Of a DNA stretch of 18,812 nt, positions 1 to 7,174 are shown one piece after another. Position 1 is the first letter of the stretch, and each line of letters opens with the position of its first letter. Under the pieces are notes generated by a model. The model had not been told where the DNA came from and did no database searches. It was given only the letters and a program-made list of their open reading frames with translations. A program made the position numbers and the translations under genes. This DNA is from BRH-c25 sp029553855 (GTDB taxonomy: Bacteria > Bacillota > Clostridia > Lutisporales > Lutisporaceae): the NCBI GenBank assembly GCA_035375865.1, contig DAOSQO010000031.1, positions 1-18,812 on the forward strand, read 5' to 3'.

Positions 1-1
1 C

Positions 2-1030
2 GGCGGAGGCAGGATGAAAATTACCATGGACAGGTATGAAGCAAACTGGGATATGGTAAGGCTTGGCTGGGATACCCATGTATCGGGCAAAGGAAGGCAA
101 TTTACCAACGCCAGTGAAGCAATATCCGATTATAGGGAAGAGCTGCCCGGAATTATTGACCAGGACCTGCCGCCTTTTGTTATTGCTGAAAACGGTGTTC
201 CGGTGGGTACTATTAATGACGGGGACAGCGTTGTACTCTTTAATTTCAGGGGGGATAGGGCAATCGAAATAAGTATGGCCTTCGACTATGAATGCTTTGA
301 CAAGTTTAACAGGGGGCCGCGCCCCAACGTAGTGTTCTGCGGGATGCTTCAGTATGATGGTGATTTGGAGTTGCCGAAAAATTTCCTGGTTGCACCTCCG
401 GATATAAAGAATACATTGTCTGAGCATCTGATTAAACATGGGATAAGGCAATATGCCGTTTCCGAAACACAGAAGTATGGTCACGTGACATATTTCTGGA
501 ATGGCAACAGAAGTGAGAAGTTTGATGAAGACCTGGAGGTCTTTGAAGAGGTGCCCTCAGATAAGGTGTCTTTTGATGAACGGCCATGGATGAAAGCTGC
601 GGAAGTGACCGATAAGCTCATTGAAGCCCTGAAATCAGGTAAATATGATTTTTTAAGAGCTAACTATCCAAATGGGGATATGGTCGGCCATACGGGCAGC
701 TTTAATGCTGCTAAAATTGCCGTAGAAACCGTTGATTTGTGTCTTGCAAGGGTTGTAAAGGCGGTAGACGAGGAGAAAGCTATTCTTGTTATTACGGCTG
801 ACCATGGAAATGCTGATGAGATGCTTGAAAAGCCGGCGGGAGGTATAGCAAAGGCAAAGACAAGCCACACCCTTAACCCCGTTCCTTTTATTATACATGA
901 TAAAATAAAGAGATACGAGGTTAAGGAAGGAAGCTTTGGACTTGCCAATATTGCTGCAACTGTCGCTGTTTTATTTGAAATTGATTATCCCGATTGTTGG
1001 GAGAATAGTTTGGTTCAACCTCACATATAA
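2..1030 (+). CDS. gpmI: 2,3-bisphosphoglycerate-independent phosphoglycerate mutase, 5' truncated by window
   Basis: Interconverts 3- and 2-phosphoglycerate in glycolysis; a cytosolic di-manganese enzyme of the alkaline phosphatase superfamily. The frame is open from base 2, so the ATG at 14 is internal: it lies in the family's conserved GGRMxITMDRYEANW block. The N-terminal part with the phosphoserine nucleophile is outside the window; about 342 residues remain of a family length of 510-550. Visible features are the FNFRGDRA block of the transferase domain, YPNGDMVGHTG (metal-binding Asp and His), ITADHGNAD (Asp-His pair) and KTSHTLNPVPFI (metal-binding His). The wording (MDRYEANW, TQKYGHVTYFWNGN) matches the longer clade found in Clostridia, Bacteroidetes and spirochaetes. 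Its transcript probably enters from upstream; no clear terminator follows it. Confidence 0.96.
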   Translation, partial: GGGRMKITMDRYEANWDMVRLGWDTHVSGKGRQFTNASEAISDYREELPGIIDQDLPPFVIAENGVPVGTINDGDSVVLFNFRGDRAIEISMAFDYECFDKFNRGPRPNVVFCGMLQYDGDLELPKNFLVAPPDIKNTLSEHLIKHGIRQYAVSETQKYGHVTYFWNGNRSEKFDEDLEVFEEVPSDKVSFDERPWMKAAEVTDKLIEALKSGKYDFLRANYPNGDMVGHTGSFNAAKIAVETVDLCLARVVKAVDEEKAILVITADHGNADEMLEKPAGGIAKAKTSHTLNPVPFIIHDKIKRYEVKEGSFGLANIAATVAVLFEIDYPDCWENSLVQPHI

Positions 1031-1072
1031 TGAAATTTGTGATTTAGAAATTATAGATAATGTAAAATATGT

Positions 1073-1078
1073 TATAAT
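1073..1078 (+). promoter_or_regulatory. -10 box (TATAAT) upstream of the M48 protease gene
   Basis: A consensus TATAAT lies in the AT-rich gap after gpmI. No good -35 sits 17 bases upstream, so strength is uncertain. Transcription from it would start near 1085, inside or after the ATG at 1084, which argues for the downstream start at 1117. Confidence 0.4.
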
Positions 1079-1116
1079 AAGTAATGAAGACATTATTTTT
1101 GAGTGGGGGTTTAGTC

Positions 1117-2676
1117 ATGGATATAAATTATTCTTCTATTATGAAAAAGGCATTACTTACGCTGACATTAATGTTTGGACTGCTTTTTGCGGTTGCAACA
1201 GCAATGCTGTGGTATCTGGAAATGCCTATAAACCATGCAGTTGCAGCAGCTGTAATTATCACACTGCTGCAATATGTTTTGGCTCCGCTTATCATACCGA
1301 TGTTCTATGATATTGAGTTTGTAGATATCAATATCAGTTCTGATACATGGCAGAAAATATATGACTTATGCAAAAAGGCTGGAGTTAAAACGCCAAGAAT
1401 AGGCATTATCAAGGATGGCAACCCAAATGCGTTTGTGTACGGTTATCATAGGGGTTTTGCCTGGCTTATTGTTACTCAAGGCCTATTTGAAAAGCTTACC
1501 GAAGAAGAATTTGAAGCAGTGATAGCCCATGAATTGGGGCACATCAAGCATAATGATTTCGTACTGATGATGATTGTATCATTCATACCTATGGCTATGT
1601 ATCAGATTTATTCATGGACCAATCGCAACAGCAAATCCAATCCGGCATATTGGGTTGGAATAGGTGCATATGCGGCATATGTGGTCAGCCAGTTTTTCGC
1701 CTTGTCTTTTTCAAGGGTAAGAGAGTACTATGCAGACAGCTTTTCAAGAAAGACAATGGAAGGCGGAGAATACTTAAAGAATGCGCTGATTAAGATTGCA
1801 TACGGCTACACGGCATTGGAAGAGAAAAGAAGCAGAAAGGCAATTGCTTTCGGAATTTCGAATAATCTCCAGGATGAAAGCTTTGTACTTACACAGTATA
1901 AGGGTTTAACTTCGGGTGAGTTGGAGGTAAAGCTTATTGCCTGGGATATGAAAAGCCTATGGGGCAGATGGTATGAGCTTAATTCCACACACCCTCTTAC
2001 TGCAAAGAGAATATTGGCTTTAGAGGGTAAGTCCTCTAAAAGCTATCCTATTAGCAAGGCAGAGATAGGCAGATTCTTTACAGAGGCTATAATATGGCTG
2101 CTGCCTTGGGGTTCCGCCTGCTATATCTATCTGATAAATAAAAGCTATCTTTTTGGAAGCAGATTTTTTCCTGCGGTATGGGGTTTGATAAAAGCTGAGC
2201 CGCAATATTTGCTGCTGCTTGGAATGGCGATACTTGTCAAATACTTTTATTCACACGGCAAGAATCACCAAAATTACAAGCTAGAGGAGCTGCTGTCACG
2301 GGAAGACGCATCACCCGTTAAAGGAATGCCTGCTGTTATAGAGGGCAAAATTATTGGAAAAGGGATACCGGGATACTTTTTTGGCGAGGATCTGATTATA
2401 GATGACGGAACATCAATAATGCTTATCGACTATAAACAGCCCCTAAGGATTATGGAGATAATTTTCGGCCTTGATACTGCAGAAAGGCTTAGAGACAAGG
2501 ACGTAAAGGTTGCAGGCTGGTATAAAAGAGGAAACAGGCCTTATTTTCAATGCAGGCACATATTTGTTGATGACAAGAAACTGATATCCTTTAACTATAT
2601 TTTGACTGAACTGCTTGGATATGTTCTTATTGCAGCAGGTATAATTATGTACTTAATCAAGCTTTTCATATATTAG
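1117..2676 (+). CDS. M48 family membrane zinc metalloprotease with C-terminal OB-like domain
   Basis: An HtpX/Ste24-like membrane endopeptidase of 519 residues. From the start at 1117, hydrophobic segments lie at about 10-32 and 40-62. The zinc motif HELGH is at 138-142, and E203/D207 in the REYYADSFS segment supply the third ligand region (ExxxD). More hydrophobic segments follow at about 150-165, 180-196, 330-350 and 365-385, and one at the extreme C-terminus. Between the last two is a soluble stretch (roughly 405-490) of short beta strands rich in Gly, resembling an OB/GIDE-like fold; this is inference from pattern. HtpX is usually about 290 residues, so this is an enlarged form. I chose ATG 1117 over 1084 because a GAGTGGGGG ribosome site at 1101-1109 precedes it and the likely -10 box sits just before 1084. 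Substrate unknown; membrane-protein quality control is the family role. Confidence 0.88.
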   Translation: MDINYSSIMKKALLTLTLMFGLLFAVATAMLWYLEMPINHAVAAAVIITLLQYVLAPLIIPMFYDIEFVDINISSDTWQKIYDLCKKAGVKTPRIGIIKDGNPNAFVYGYHRGFAWLIVTQGLFEKLTEEEFEAVIAHELGHIKHNDFVLMMIVSFIPMAMYQIYSWTNRNSKSNPAYWVGIGAYAAYVVSQFFALSFSRVREYYADSFSRKTMEGGEYLKNALIKIAYGYTALEEKRSRKAIAFGISNNLQDESFVLTQYKGLTSGELEVKLIAWDMKSLWGRWYELNSTHPLTAKRILALEGKSSKSYPISKAEIGRFFTEAIIWLLPWGSACYIYLINKSYLFGSRFFPAVWGLIKAEPQYLLLLGMAILVKYFYSHGKNHQNYKLEELLSREDASPVKGMPAVIEGKIIGKGIPGYFFGEDLIIDDGTSIMLIDYKQPLRIMEIIFGLDTAERLRDKDVKVAGWYKRGNRPYFQCRHIFVDDKKLISFNYILTELLGYVLIAAGIIMYLIKLFIY

Positions 2677-2727
2677 AAGTAAATTTCAGATTTCAAAACC
2701 CCTAAGGGAATATGATAAAGCAAAATA

Positions 2728-2750
2728 AAAAAGTGCGTCAAGCACTTTTT
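2728..2750. terminator. bidirectional intrinsic terminator between the M48 gene and the EIIC-like gene
   Basis: A perfect 9-bp stem (AAAAAGTGC / GCACTTTTT) with loop GTCAA has a T-run on both strands. The minus-strand stop codon (bases 2749-2751) overlaps the right arm, so the hairpin serves both convergent genes. Confidence 0.85.
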
Positions 2751-3771
2751 ATACATCCAATTTCATATCTCCAAACTTAATCCAATTCTTCTTGCGCATA
2801 TATTCAGAAACAATAATAGTTATTGCAGCAGGTGCAAGAAAGTGAAGCACAAGAATCAAAGGCAGGGACGCGGTTCCCATTGTTTCTATCGTGGCGAATT
2901 GTCCTACCAGCCCGCTGGTGCCCATGCCTGCTCCCACAGCATTGTTTCTCATTTTAAATACTGCAGAGGCTATAGGCCCCAGAACAGCACTGGCTATTGT
3001 GGGCGGAATCCATATCAAAGGGTTCTTCACAATATTGGGAACCTGAAGCATGGAAGTTCCGATTCCTTGGGCTACCAGTCCCCCAAGCTTGTTCTCCCTG
3101 TAACTGGCGACCGCAAAGCCTATCATCTGGGCGCAGCAGCCTACAGTAGCGGCCCCTGCGGCAAGCCCATCAAGCTTCAATGAAATCGCCAAAGCTGCGC
3201 TGCTTATAGGAAGGGTCAGTACCATTCCCATTATTGTTGAAACCAATATCCCCATCGGAACAGGCTGGAGTTCCGTAGCATAATTGACCATTTGCCCCAA
3301 GGCTGTCATCAGGGATGACATAAAGGGGCTTATAAAGACGCTGGCAAGTCCTCCTATGATAATAGTTACAGCAGGGACCAAGATAATATTGAGCTTAGTT
3401 TTTCCGTGAATCAGTTTTCCTGCTTCCGCTCCGATCAGTGCCGCAAATAACGCCCCTACCGGCTCGCCAATAACTATGGAATATACTCCTGCGGAAGTTT
3501 GCAGCAGGGTTTGAGCACCAAGAGCTCCGGTAACCAGAGAAGAGAAAACAGACAATACAGGGGCTTTTACCCCATAAGCCACTGCCGCTCCTATAGCCGG
3601 ACCCATCATAAACTGGGCAGCTTTGCCGAACCCTACCAGCAATGGTATGCCCAGCTTTTCTCCAACCTGCTTCAAAATCAGGCCTATTATCAAAGAAGAG
3701 AAAAGGCCCTGAGCCATGAAGTTCAGGACATTAATTATATATTCCTGCAAATTGAATTTTTTGTTTTCCAT
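2749..3771 (-). CDS. PTS EIIC-like membrane transporter (PTS_EIIC_2 family)
   Basis: A 340-residue, strongly hydrophobic protein with about 8-10 membrane segments and repeated Gly/Ala-rich helices (e.g. GPAIGAAVAYGVKAPVLS, IIIGGLASVFISPFMSS, GAGMGTSGLVGQFATIETMG). This matches the stand-alone sugar-specific EIIC component family 13 (PF13303). No EIIA or EIIB domain is present here or nearby, and no phospho-acceptor Cys or His domain is visible, so whether it works with the phosphotransferase system is unknown. The start is set at ATG 3771 (MENKKFNLQEY) because a CGGAG ribosome site lies 7 bases upstream; the in-frame ATG at 3789 has no such site. It follows the F420-ligase-like gene by 28 bases on the same strand with no terminator between, so the two are very probably co-transcribed. 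Confidence 0.85.
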   Translation of the reverse strand: MENKKFNLQEYIINVLNFMAQGLFSSLIIGLILKQVGEKLGIPLLVGFGKAAQFMMGPAIGAAVAYGVKAPVLSVFSSLVTGALGAQTLLQTSAGVYSIVIGEPVGALFAALIGAEAGKLIHGKTKLNIILVPAVTIIIGGLASVFISPFMSSLMTALGQMVNYATELQPVPMGILVSTIMGMVLTLPISSAALAISLKLDGLAAGAATVGCCAQMIGFAVASYRENKLGGLVAQGIGTSMLQVPNIVKNPLIWIPPTIASAVLGPIASAVFKMRNNAVGAGMGTSGLVGQFATIETMGTASLPLILVLHFLAPAAITIIVSEYMRKKNWIKFGDMKLDV

Positions 3772-3799
3772 TGTGTTGCTCCGTTCCATAAGTTATTGA

Positions 3800-5002
3800 T
3801 TATATAATACCGCTTTTTGTATAATTGTCAAAGTAACCTTGAATATATACTATAGGAGTACCTTTATCTCCGCTCCCCGAAGTCAGGTCGCATAGAGAGC
3901 CTATTAAATCAGTAAGCCTTCTGGGGGTAGTGCCCTGTGCCTCCATGCTGTCCTTCAGATTCGCTTCTTTATGACTGATAAATTCGGATATAGCCTTTTT
4001 TAATTCGTCCCCTCTCAAATCGGCAAAGTCGTTGTCTGCAATATATTTCAATTTAATTTCATTGGGGGTGCCTTCAAGTCCGGAAGTGTACGCAGGGGAT
4101 AATACAGGATCTGCGAATTCCCATATCTTGCCTAAGGGATCCTTAAATGCCCCGTCTCCATAAATCATCACTTCAACTGTCTTACCGGTTTTTTCTTTGA
4201 GCATTGATTGGATTTTATCAACAACAGGCTGACAATCCCTTGGGAAGAGTTTAACAGTATCATCTGTTGCCTTATTTGAGCCTAAGAGACCGAAGTTTTC
4301 GTTGAAACCGCTTCCGTCGACAGGCGAATTAAGAATATCATCCAGACCAAATACTTTTTCTCCGCCATTCGCTTTTAGAATCCTCTTTGTTCTTACCCTT
4401 GAATGAATATCGCAGGCAAGCACTTTTTTTGTATAACTTAGGATTGTAATCGGATTGTTTGAAAATATTATTTCACATTGAGCACCGCATTCAGCAATCA
4501 GTGATTTATAGTAATCTATATAATCAACGCCGGTAAAAGCATGTTTTACAAAGCCGAAATGTTCGCGAAAATCCTTTTCTGTTAAGATATCTATCCAAGG
4601 ATTTATCCCTTCTGCATCAAGTGAATCGATGTCTATTAATTGATTTCCTACTTCATCGGCAGGGTAACTGAACATTAATACTATTTTTTCAGTACCTTTT
4701 GCAATGCCTCTTAGACACACAGCAAAGCGATTCCGGCTTAGGATGGGAAAAACTATGCCTATTGTGCCCCCGCCAAACTTGGATTTAATATCTTTTGAAA
4801 TTGCATCGGTAGTTGCATAGTTACCCTGGGCACGAGCAACAACAGATTCGGTTACAGCAACAATGTCCTTGTCGTTAATATGAAGGCCGTCTGTTTCTAC
4901 AGCTTTTAATACGGTGTCCACTACGATTTCGGCCACATTGTCTCCCTGCCTTATTATCGGGGCACGAAGACCTCTTGATATAGTCCCTGTTATCCTTTCC
5001 AT
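3800..5002 (-). CDS. coenzyme F420-0:L-glutamate ligase-like protein (F420_ligase domain)
   Basis: A 400-residue cytosolic protein. Its N-terminal half resembles CofE/FbiB: GLRAPIIRQGDNVAEIVVDTV, then INDKDIVAVTESVVARAQGNYA, which matches the CofE pattern 'pGDdlaelI...dgDvlvvaqkivsKaEG'. CofE adds glutamate to F420-0 using GTP. Canonical CofE is about 250 residues; this form is longer, with a C-terminal section containing GDGAFKDPLGKIWEFADPV and TTPRRLTDLIGSLCDLTSGSGDKGTP. No other F420 genes (cofC, cofD, cofG, cofH) appear in the window, and F420 is not expected in a typical Clostridia, so the real substrate is uncertain; a different amide-ligase reaction is possible. Start ATG 5002 has a GAGGAGATGA ribosome site. 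It is first in an operon with the EIIC-like gene. Confidence 0.8.
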   Translation of the reverse strand: MERITGTISRGLRAPIIRQGDNVAEIVVDTVLKAVETDGLHINDKDIVAVTESVVARAQGNYATTDAISKDIKSKFGGGTIGIVFPILSRNRFAVCLRGIAKGTEKIVLMFSYPADEVGNQLIDIDSLDAEGINPWIDILTEKDFREHFGFVKHAFTGVDYIDYYKSLIAECGAQCEIIFSNNPITILSYTKKVLACDIHSRVRTKRILKANGGEKVFGLDDILNSPVDGSGFNENFGLLGSNKATDDTVKLFPRDCQPVVDKIQSMLKEKTGKTVEVMIYGDGAFKDPLGKIWEFADPVLSPAYTSGLEGTPNEIKLKYIADNDFADLRGDELKKAISEFISHKEANLKDSMEAQGTTPRRLTDLIGSLCDLTSGSGDKGTPIVYIQGYFDNYTKSGII

Positions 5003-5099
5003 TAAGTCATCTCCTCATATTGTTATTTTTATCATAAATCTGAACCACTATCTTAAATAGGATGAGGTTCTATTTTTCAAATATTATTTTACACTATAA

Positions 5100-5128
5100 A
5101 TCGTACTAAAATTCTTATATTGTGTCAA
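5100..5128 (-). promoter_or_regulatory. sigma-A type promoter for the F420-ligase-like / EIIC operon
   Basis: On the minus strand a perfect -35 TTGACA (5123-5128) is followed after 17 bases by TACGAT (5100-5105, 4 of 6). The transcript would begin near 5093 with a leader of about 90 bases. The leader includes an imperfect hairpin at 5042-5070 (GAACC/GGTTC with inner CTAT/ATAG). No known riboswitch is recognised. Confidence 0.45.
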
Positions 5129-5178
5129 ACAAATTGCTTTACTTTAAAGGGCAGGTATCGTAATTTTTTGCAAATCTA

Positions 5179-5187
5179 TGATATAAT
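5179..5187 (+). promoter_or_regulatory. extended -10 promoter for the PilZ gene
   Basis: TGA followed by TATAAT gives an extended -10 element (TGnTATAAT), which tolerates the absence of a good -35. Transcription would begin near 5194, about 40 bases before the PilZ start. Confidence 0.5.
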
Positions 5188-5234
5188 AGATATTAACAGT
5201 ACAGTCTAACAGGCGGATTGGAAGGGTTTGATAT

Positions 5235-5594
5235 ATGATGCAGGAAAGAAGAAAGCATAGGAGGTTCCCCTTAAAGCTGGAACTTAAAATTTCTTCGTTT
5301 TTCAAACAGGATTATAAACTTATTCCCAATATAAATGAAAGTATCAAAATCAAGAATATATCAAAGTCGGGCATGGGATTTACCTGTACACGCGAACTGC
5401 CATTGAACTATTACTTTGATGCAAAGATACAATTGCCCCCGGATAAGCATTTTTATGCCGTACTAAAAATCATACGTACAGAAAAGCTGGATGAAGGATA
5501 TTTTATGGGCTGTGAATTTGTCGGGCTGGCAGATATACTAAGTATGAAAATTGACTCCTATGGCGAGGAATCGGAACATAAGCGGAATAAGTAA
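5235..5594 (+). CDS. PilZ domain protein (cyclic di-GMP binding)
   Basis: A 119-residue single-domain PilZ protein. The N-terminal RRKHRRF (residues 5-11) provides the RxxxR motif, and NISKSG (41-46) is the (D/N)xSxxG motif; together these contact cyclic di-GMP in characterised PilZ domains. The remainder is beta-rich (FDAKIQLPPDKHFYAVLKIIRTE, YFMGCEFVGL), as expected for the PilZ barrel. No effector domain is fused, so it probably acts through a partner; none is recognisable here. Start: tandem ATG codons at 5235 and 5238, preceded by GGAAGGG; the first is used. It is monocistronic, ending at a strong hairpin shared with the convergent DUF3795 gene. Confidence 0.88.
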   Translation: MMQERRKHRRFPLKLELKISSFFKQDYKLIPNINESIKIKNISKSGMGFTCTRELPLNYYFDAKIQLPPDKHFYAVLKIIRTEKLDEGYFMGCEFVGLADILSMKIDSYGEESEHKRNK

Positions 5595-5609
5595 AGGGCT
5601 ATACAGAAT

Positions 5610-5644
5610 AAAAGTAGAAGATTGCACCGCAATCTTCTACTTTT
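5610..5644. terminator. bidirectional terminator between the PilZ and DUF3795 genes
   Basis: A 16-bp perfect stem (AAAAGTAGAAGATTGC / GCAATCTTCTACTTTT) with a 3-base loop ACC and T-runs at both ends. The DUF3795 stop codon (TAG on minus, bases 5637-5639) lies inside the right arm. Confidence 0.83.
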
Positions 5645-5975
5645 GTTGCCTTAAACTGTTCAGAGAATCTTTAGCTTCAGGAGCCATATTAAAGAAATTA
5701 TTTATTTTTTGGCAGGCATAGTCGTCACACTTGCTGCAATTATCCTGAGACTTGTTAATATTACATTCCCGGATGTCGCATTCAAGGCAATGAGAAAACA
5801 ATACATTAGACATACAGCCAAGGCAATTGATATCCTTCGCTTCAATTCTGGCGTTGAACATTTTACTCCAACTTTCAGCAGCCTTTCTCCGAAGCCCGTC
5901 GTCATTATTCCTTGTTGCGACATAAGCGTCGCAGCTGCTGCATTCAAGTCCGCAGCAGGCTATCATTTTATCCAT
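5637..5975 (-). CDS. DUF3795 cysteine-rich protein, SOS-controlled
   Basis: A 112-residue protein with 12 cysteines, at positions 7, 8, 12, 15, 51, 54, 63, 66, 71, 80, 83 and 88. They fall in the order MIACCGLECSSCDAY, CLGC, CLECDIREC and CSKCDDYAC, which is the signature of DUF3795. The spacing suggests binding of zinc or an iron-sulfur cluster; function is not established in the family. Start ATG 5975 has a GGAGGG ribosome site 5 bases upstream. Its promoter contains a perfect Gram-positive LexA box (separate entries), so it is probably induced by DNA damage. It is transcribed divergently from exodeoxyribonuclease III, a DNA repair enzyme. Confidence 0.85.
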   Translation of the reverse strand: MDKMIACCGLECSSCDAYVATRNNDDGLRRKAAESWSKMFNARIEAKDINCLGCMSNVLFSHCLECDIRECNINKSQDNCSKCDDYACQKINNFFNMAPEAKDSLNSLRQQK

Positions 5976-6005
5976 ACTATCCCTCCGTTGTTAATTTATG
6001 ATAAT

Positions 6006-6034
6006 ATTATACTCGAACATATGTTCGCGGTCAA
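6006..6034 (-). promoter_or_regulatory. sigma-A promoter of the DUF3795 gene
   Basis: On the minus strand, TTGACC (6029-6034) and TATAAT (6006-6011) are separated by exactly 17 bases. Transcription would begin near 5999, giving a leader of about 24 bases to the ATG at 5975. Confidence 0.85.
6014..6027. promoter_or_regulatory. LexA/DinR (SOS) operator
   Basis: CGAACATATGTTCG is a perfect 14-base palindrome matching the Gram-positive LexA consensus CGAACNNNNGTTCG. It fills the spacer between the -35 and -10 boxes of the DUF3795 promoter, the position expected for direct repression by LexA. Confidence 0.85.
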
Positions 6035-6185
6035 TGGGAAATCGAAAATAATTCGCTTTGGATTCAGTATAATTATAGTACAGGCTCCTGAAAGCAAGTG
6101 AATCGTACAAGATAAAGATAATGCTGGATTGCAGGGATTAAATAAGATAAAATAGAATATGGAGTTTTTAGAGGAGGAATCTATT

Positions 6186-6938
6186 ATGAAGCTGATTTCA
6201 TGGAATGTAAATGGCCTGCGGGCTTGTGTGCAAAAGGGCTTTATTGAATATTTCGAAGAGACAGATGCTGATATTTTTTGCATTCAGGAGAGCAAACTGC
6301 AAAAGGGGCAGATAGATTTGAAACTGGAAGGATATCATCAGTTTTGGAATTATGCTGATAGAAAGGGTTATTCAGGCGTTGCGGTGTTCAGTAAGGCCGA
6401 ACCGTTAAGCTTCACCTGCGGAATAAATAAAGAAGAGCATGATAAGGAAGGAAGAGTCATCACCCTTGAATACAATGACTTTTACCTTGTAACGGTGTAT
6501 ACCCCAAATTCACAGCCAGAGCTTGCGAGGCTGGAATATAGGATGAAATGGGAGGACGATTTCAGGAACTATACTAAGGCTTTGGACGGATTAAAGCCGG
6601 TTGTGTTTTGCGGCGATTTGAATGTGGCACATAAAGAGATTGATTTGAAAAACCCCGGAAGCAACAGGAGAAATGCAGGATTTACCGATGAGGAGAGAGG
6701 CAAGTTTACCGAACTGCTGGATTCAGGTTTTACCGATACTTACAGATTTTTTTACCCTGACAGGGAAGGGGCGTATTCCTGGTGGTCGTATCGCTTCAAT
6801 GCAAGGGCTAACAATGCAGGGTGGAGAATTGATTATTTTTGCACATCCGATAGACTAACCGGCAGGTTGATCAGCGCGGATATCCATTCGGAGGTCCTGG
6901 GATCGGATCATTGTCCGGTGGAACTGGTATTAAAATAA
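6186..6938 (+). CDS. xth: exodeoxyribonuclease III (AP endonuclease)
   Basis: Base-excision repair enzyme with AP endonuclease and 3'-5' exonuclease / 3'-phosphodiesterase activities. It has 250 residues, close to the 252 of Bacillus subtilis ExoA. All motifs of the endonuclease/exonuclease/phosphatase family are present: SWNVNGLRA (N7), CIQESK with the metal-binding E35, YTPNSQPELARLEYRMKWE (Y105), FCGDLNVAH (D144, N146), AYSWWSYR, NAGWRIDYF and the terminal SDHCPV (D241-H242). Start ATG 6186 is chosen because a perfect GAGGAGG ribosome site (6171-6177) lies 8 bases upstream and the MKLISWNVNGLRA start is typical; the in-frame ATG at 6159 has no ribosome site. A TATAAT at 6068-6073 may be its -10 box, but the -35 is weak. 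The upstream region is shared with the LexA-controlled DUF3795 promoter. Confidence 0.95.
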   Translation: MKLISWNVNGLRACVQKGFIEYFEETDADIFCIQESKLQKGQIDLKLEGYHQFWNYADRKGYSGVAVFSKAEPLSFTCGINKEEHDKEGRVITLEYNDFYLVTVYTPNSQPELARLEYRMKWEDDFRNYTKALDGLKPVVFCGDLNVAHKEIDLKNPGSNRRNAGFTDEERGKFTELLDSGFTDTYRFFYPDREGAYSWWSYRFNARANNAGWRIDYFCTSDRLTGRLISADIHSEVLGSDHCPVELVLK

Positions 6939-6995
6939 GCATTGTCAGGGTAGTTGGAGAATTAATGGCGGCGGGTGGAAAATATTTGAGAACCC

Positions 6996-7024
6996 TTGAA
7001 ATGTACAAAGGAATATACTATAAT
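6996..7024 (+). promoter_or_regulatory. sigma-A promoter upstream of the 37-codon ORF and MFS gene
   Basis: TTGAAA (6996-7001) and TATAAT (7019-7024) are separated by exactly 17 bases. Transcription would begin near 7031, about 24 bases before the small ORF. It is the only convincing promoter seen between the exonuclease and MFS genes. Confidence 0.75.
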
Positions 7025-7054
7025 ATGTACGTATTGTTAATGTGAGGGATTAAA

Positions 7055-7168
7055 ATGGCAAGTTTTAGCGGAAATTTAACAGAATATCTGGCTTATGCCC
7101 ATGCAATTACAGGAGATTTTGGAACACAAGGGAGAAGTGTATCTAAAATCATATATTATGTCAACTAA
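7055..7168 (+). CDS. 37-residue small ORF, possible leader peptide
   Basis: An ORF of 37 codons beginning MASFSGNLTEYLAYAHAI and ending KIIYYVN. It has a GAGGG ribosome site at 7044-7048, 6 bases before the ATG, and an excellent promoter just upstream. Codon choice resembles the neighbouring genes. I recognise no family; there is no signal peptide or membrane segment. It ends 37 bases before an intrinsic terminator that precedes the MFS gene, so it could be a regulatory leader peptide, an independent small protein, or the 5' remnant of a lost gene. It lies within the 324-base gap between the exonuclease and MFS genes and accounts for most of it. Confidence 0.5.
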   Translation: MASFSGNLTEYLAYAHAITGDFGTQGRSVSKIIYYVN

Positions 7169-7174
7169 TAGGCC

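Noticed and set aside
936..1310. Open frame of 124 codons across the gpmI end and the M48 start
   Set aside because: Overlaps two real genes in another frame, with no ribosome site or protein features.
5042..5070. Hairpin in the leader of the F420-ligase-like operon as a possible riboswitch
   Set aside because: Only short interrupted stems (5 and 4 bases) and no match to a known riboswitch; not enough to support regulation.
5709..6101. Plus-strand open frame of 130 codons over the DUF3795 gene and its promoter
   Set aside because: Antisense to a gene with a clear cysteine signature, a ribosome site and a promoter.
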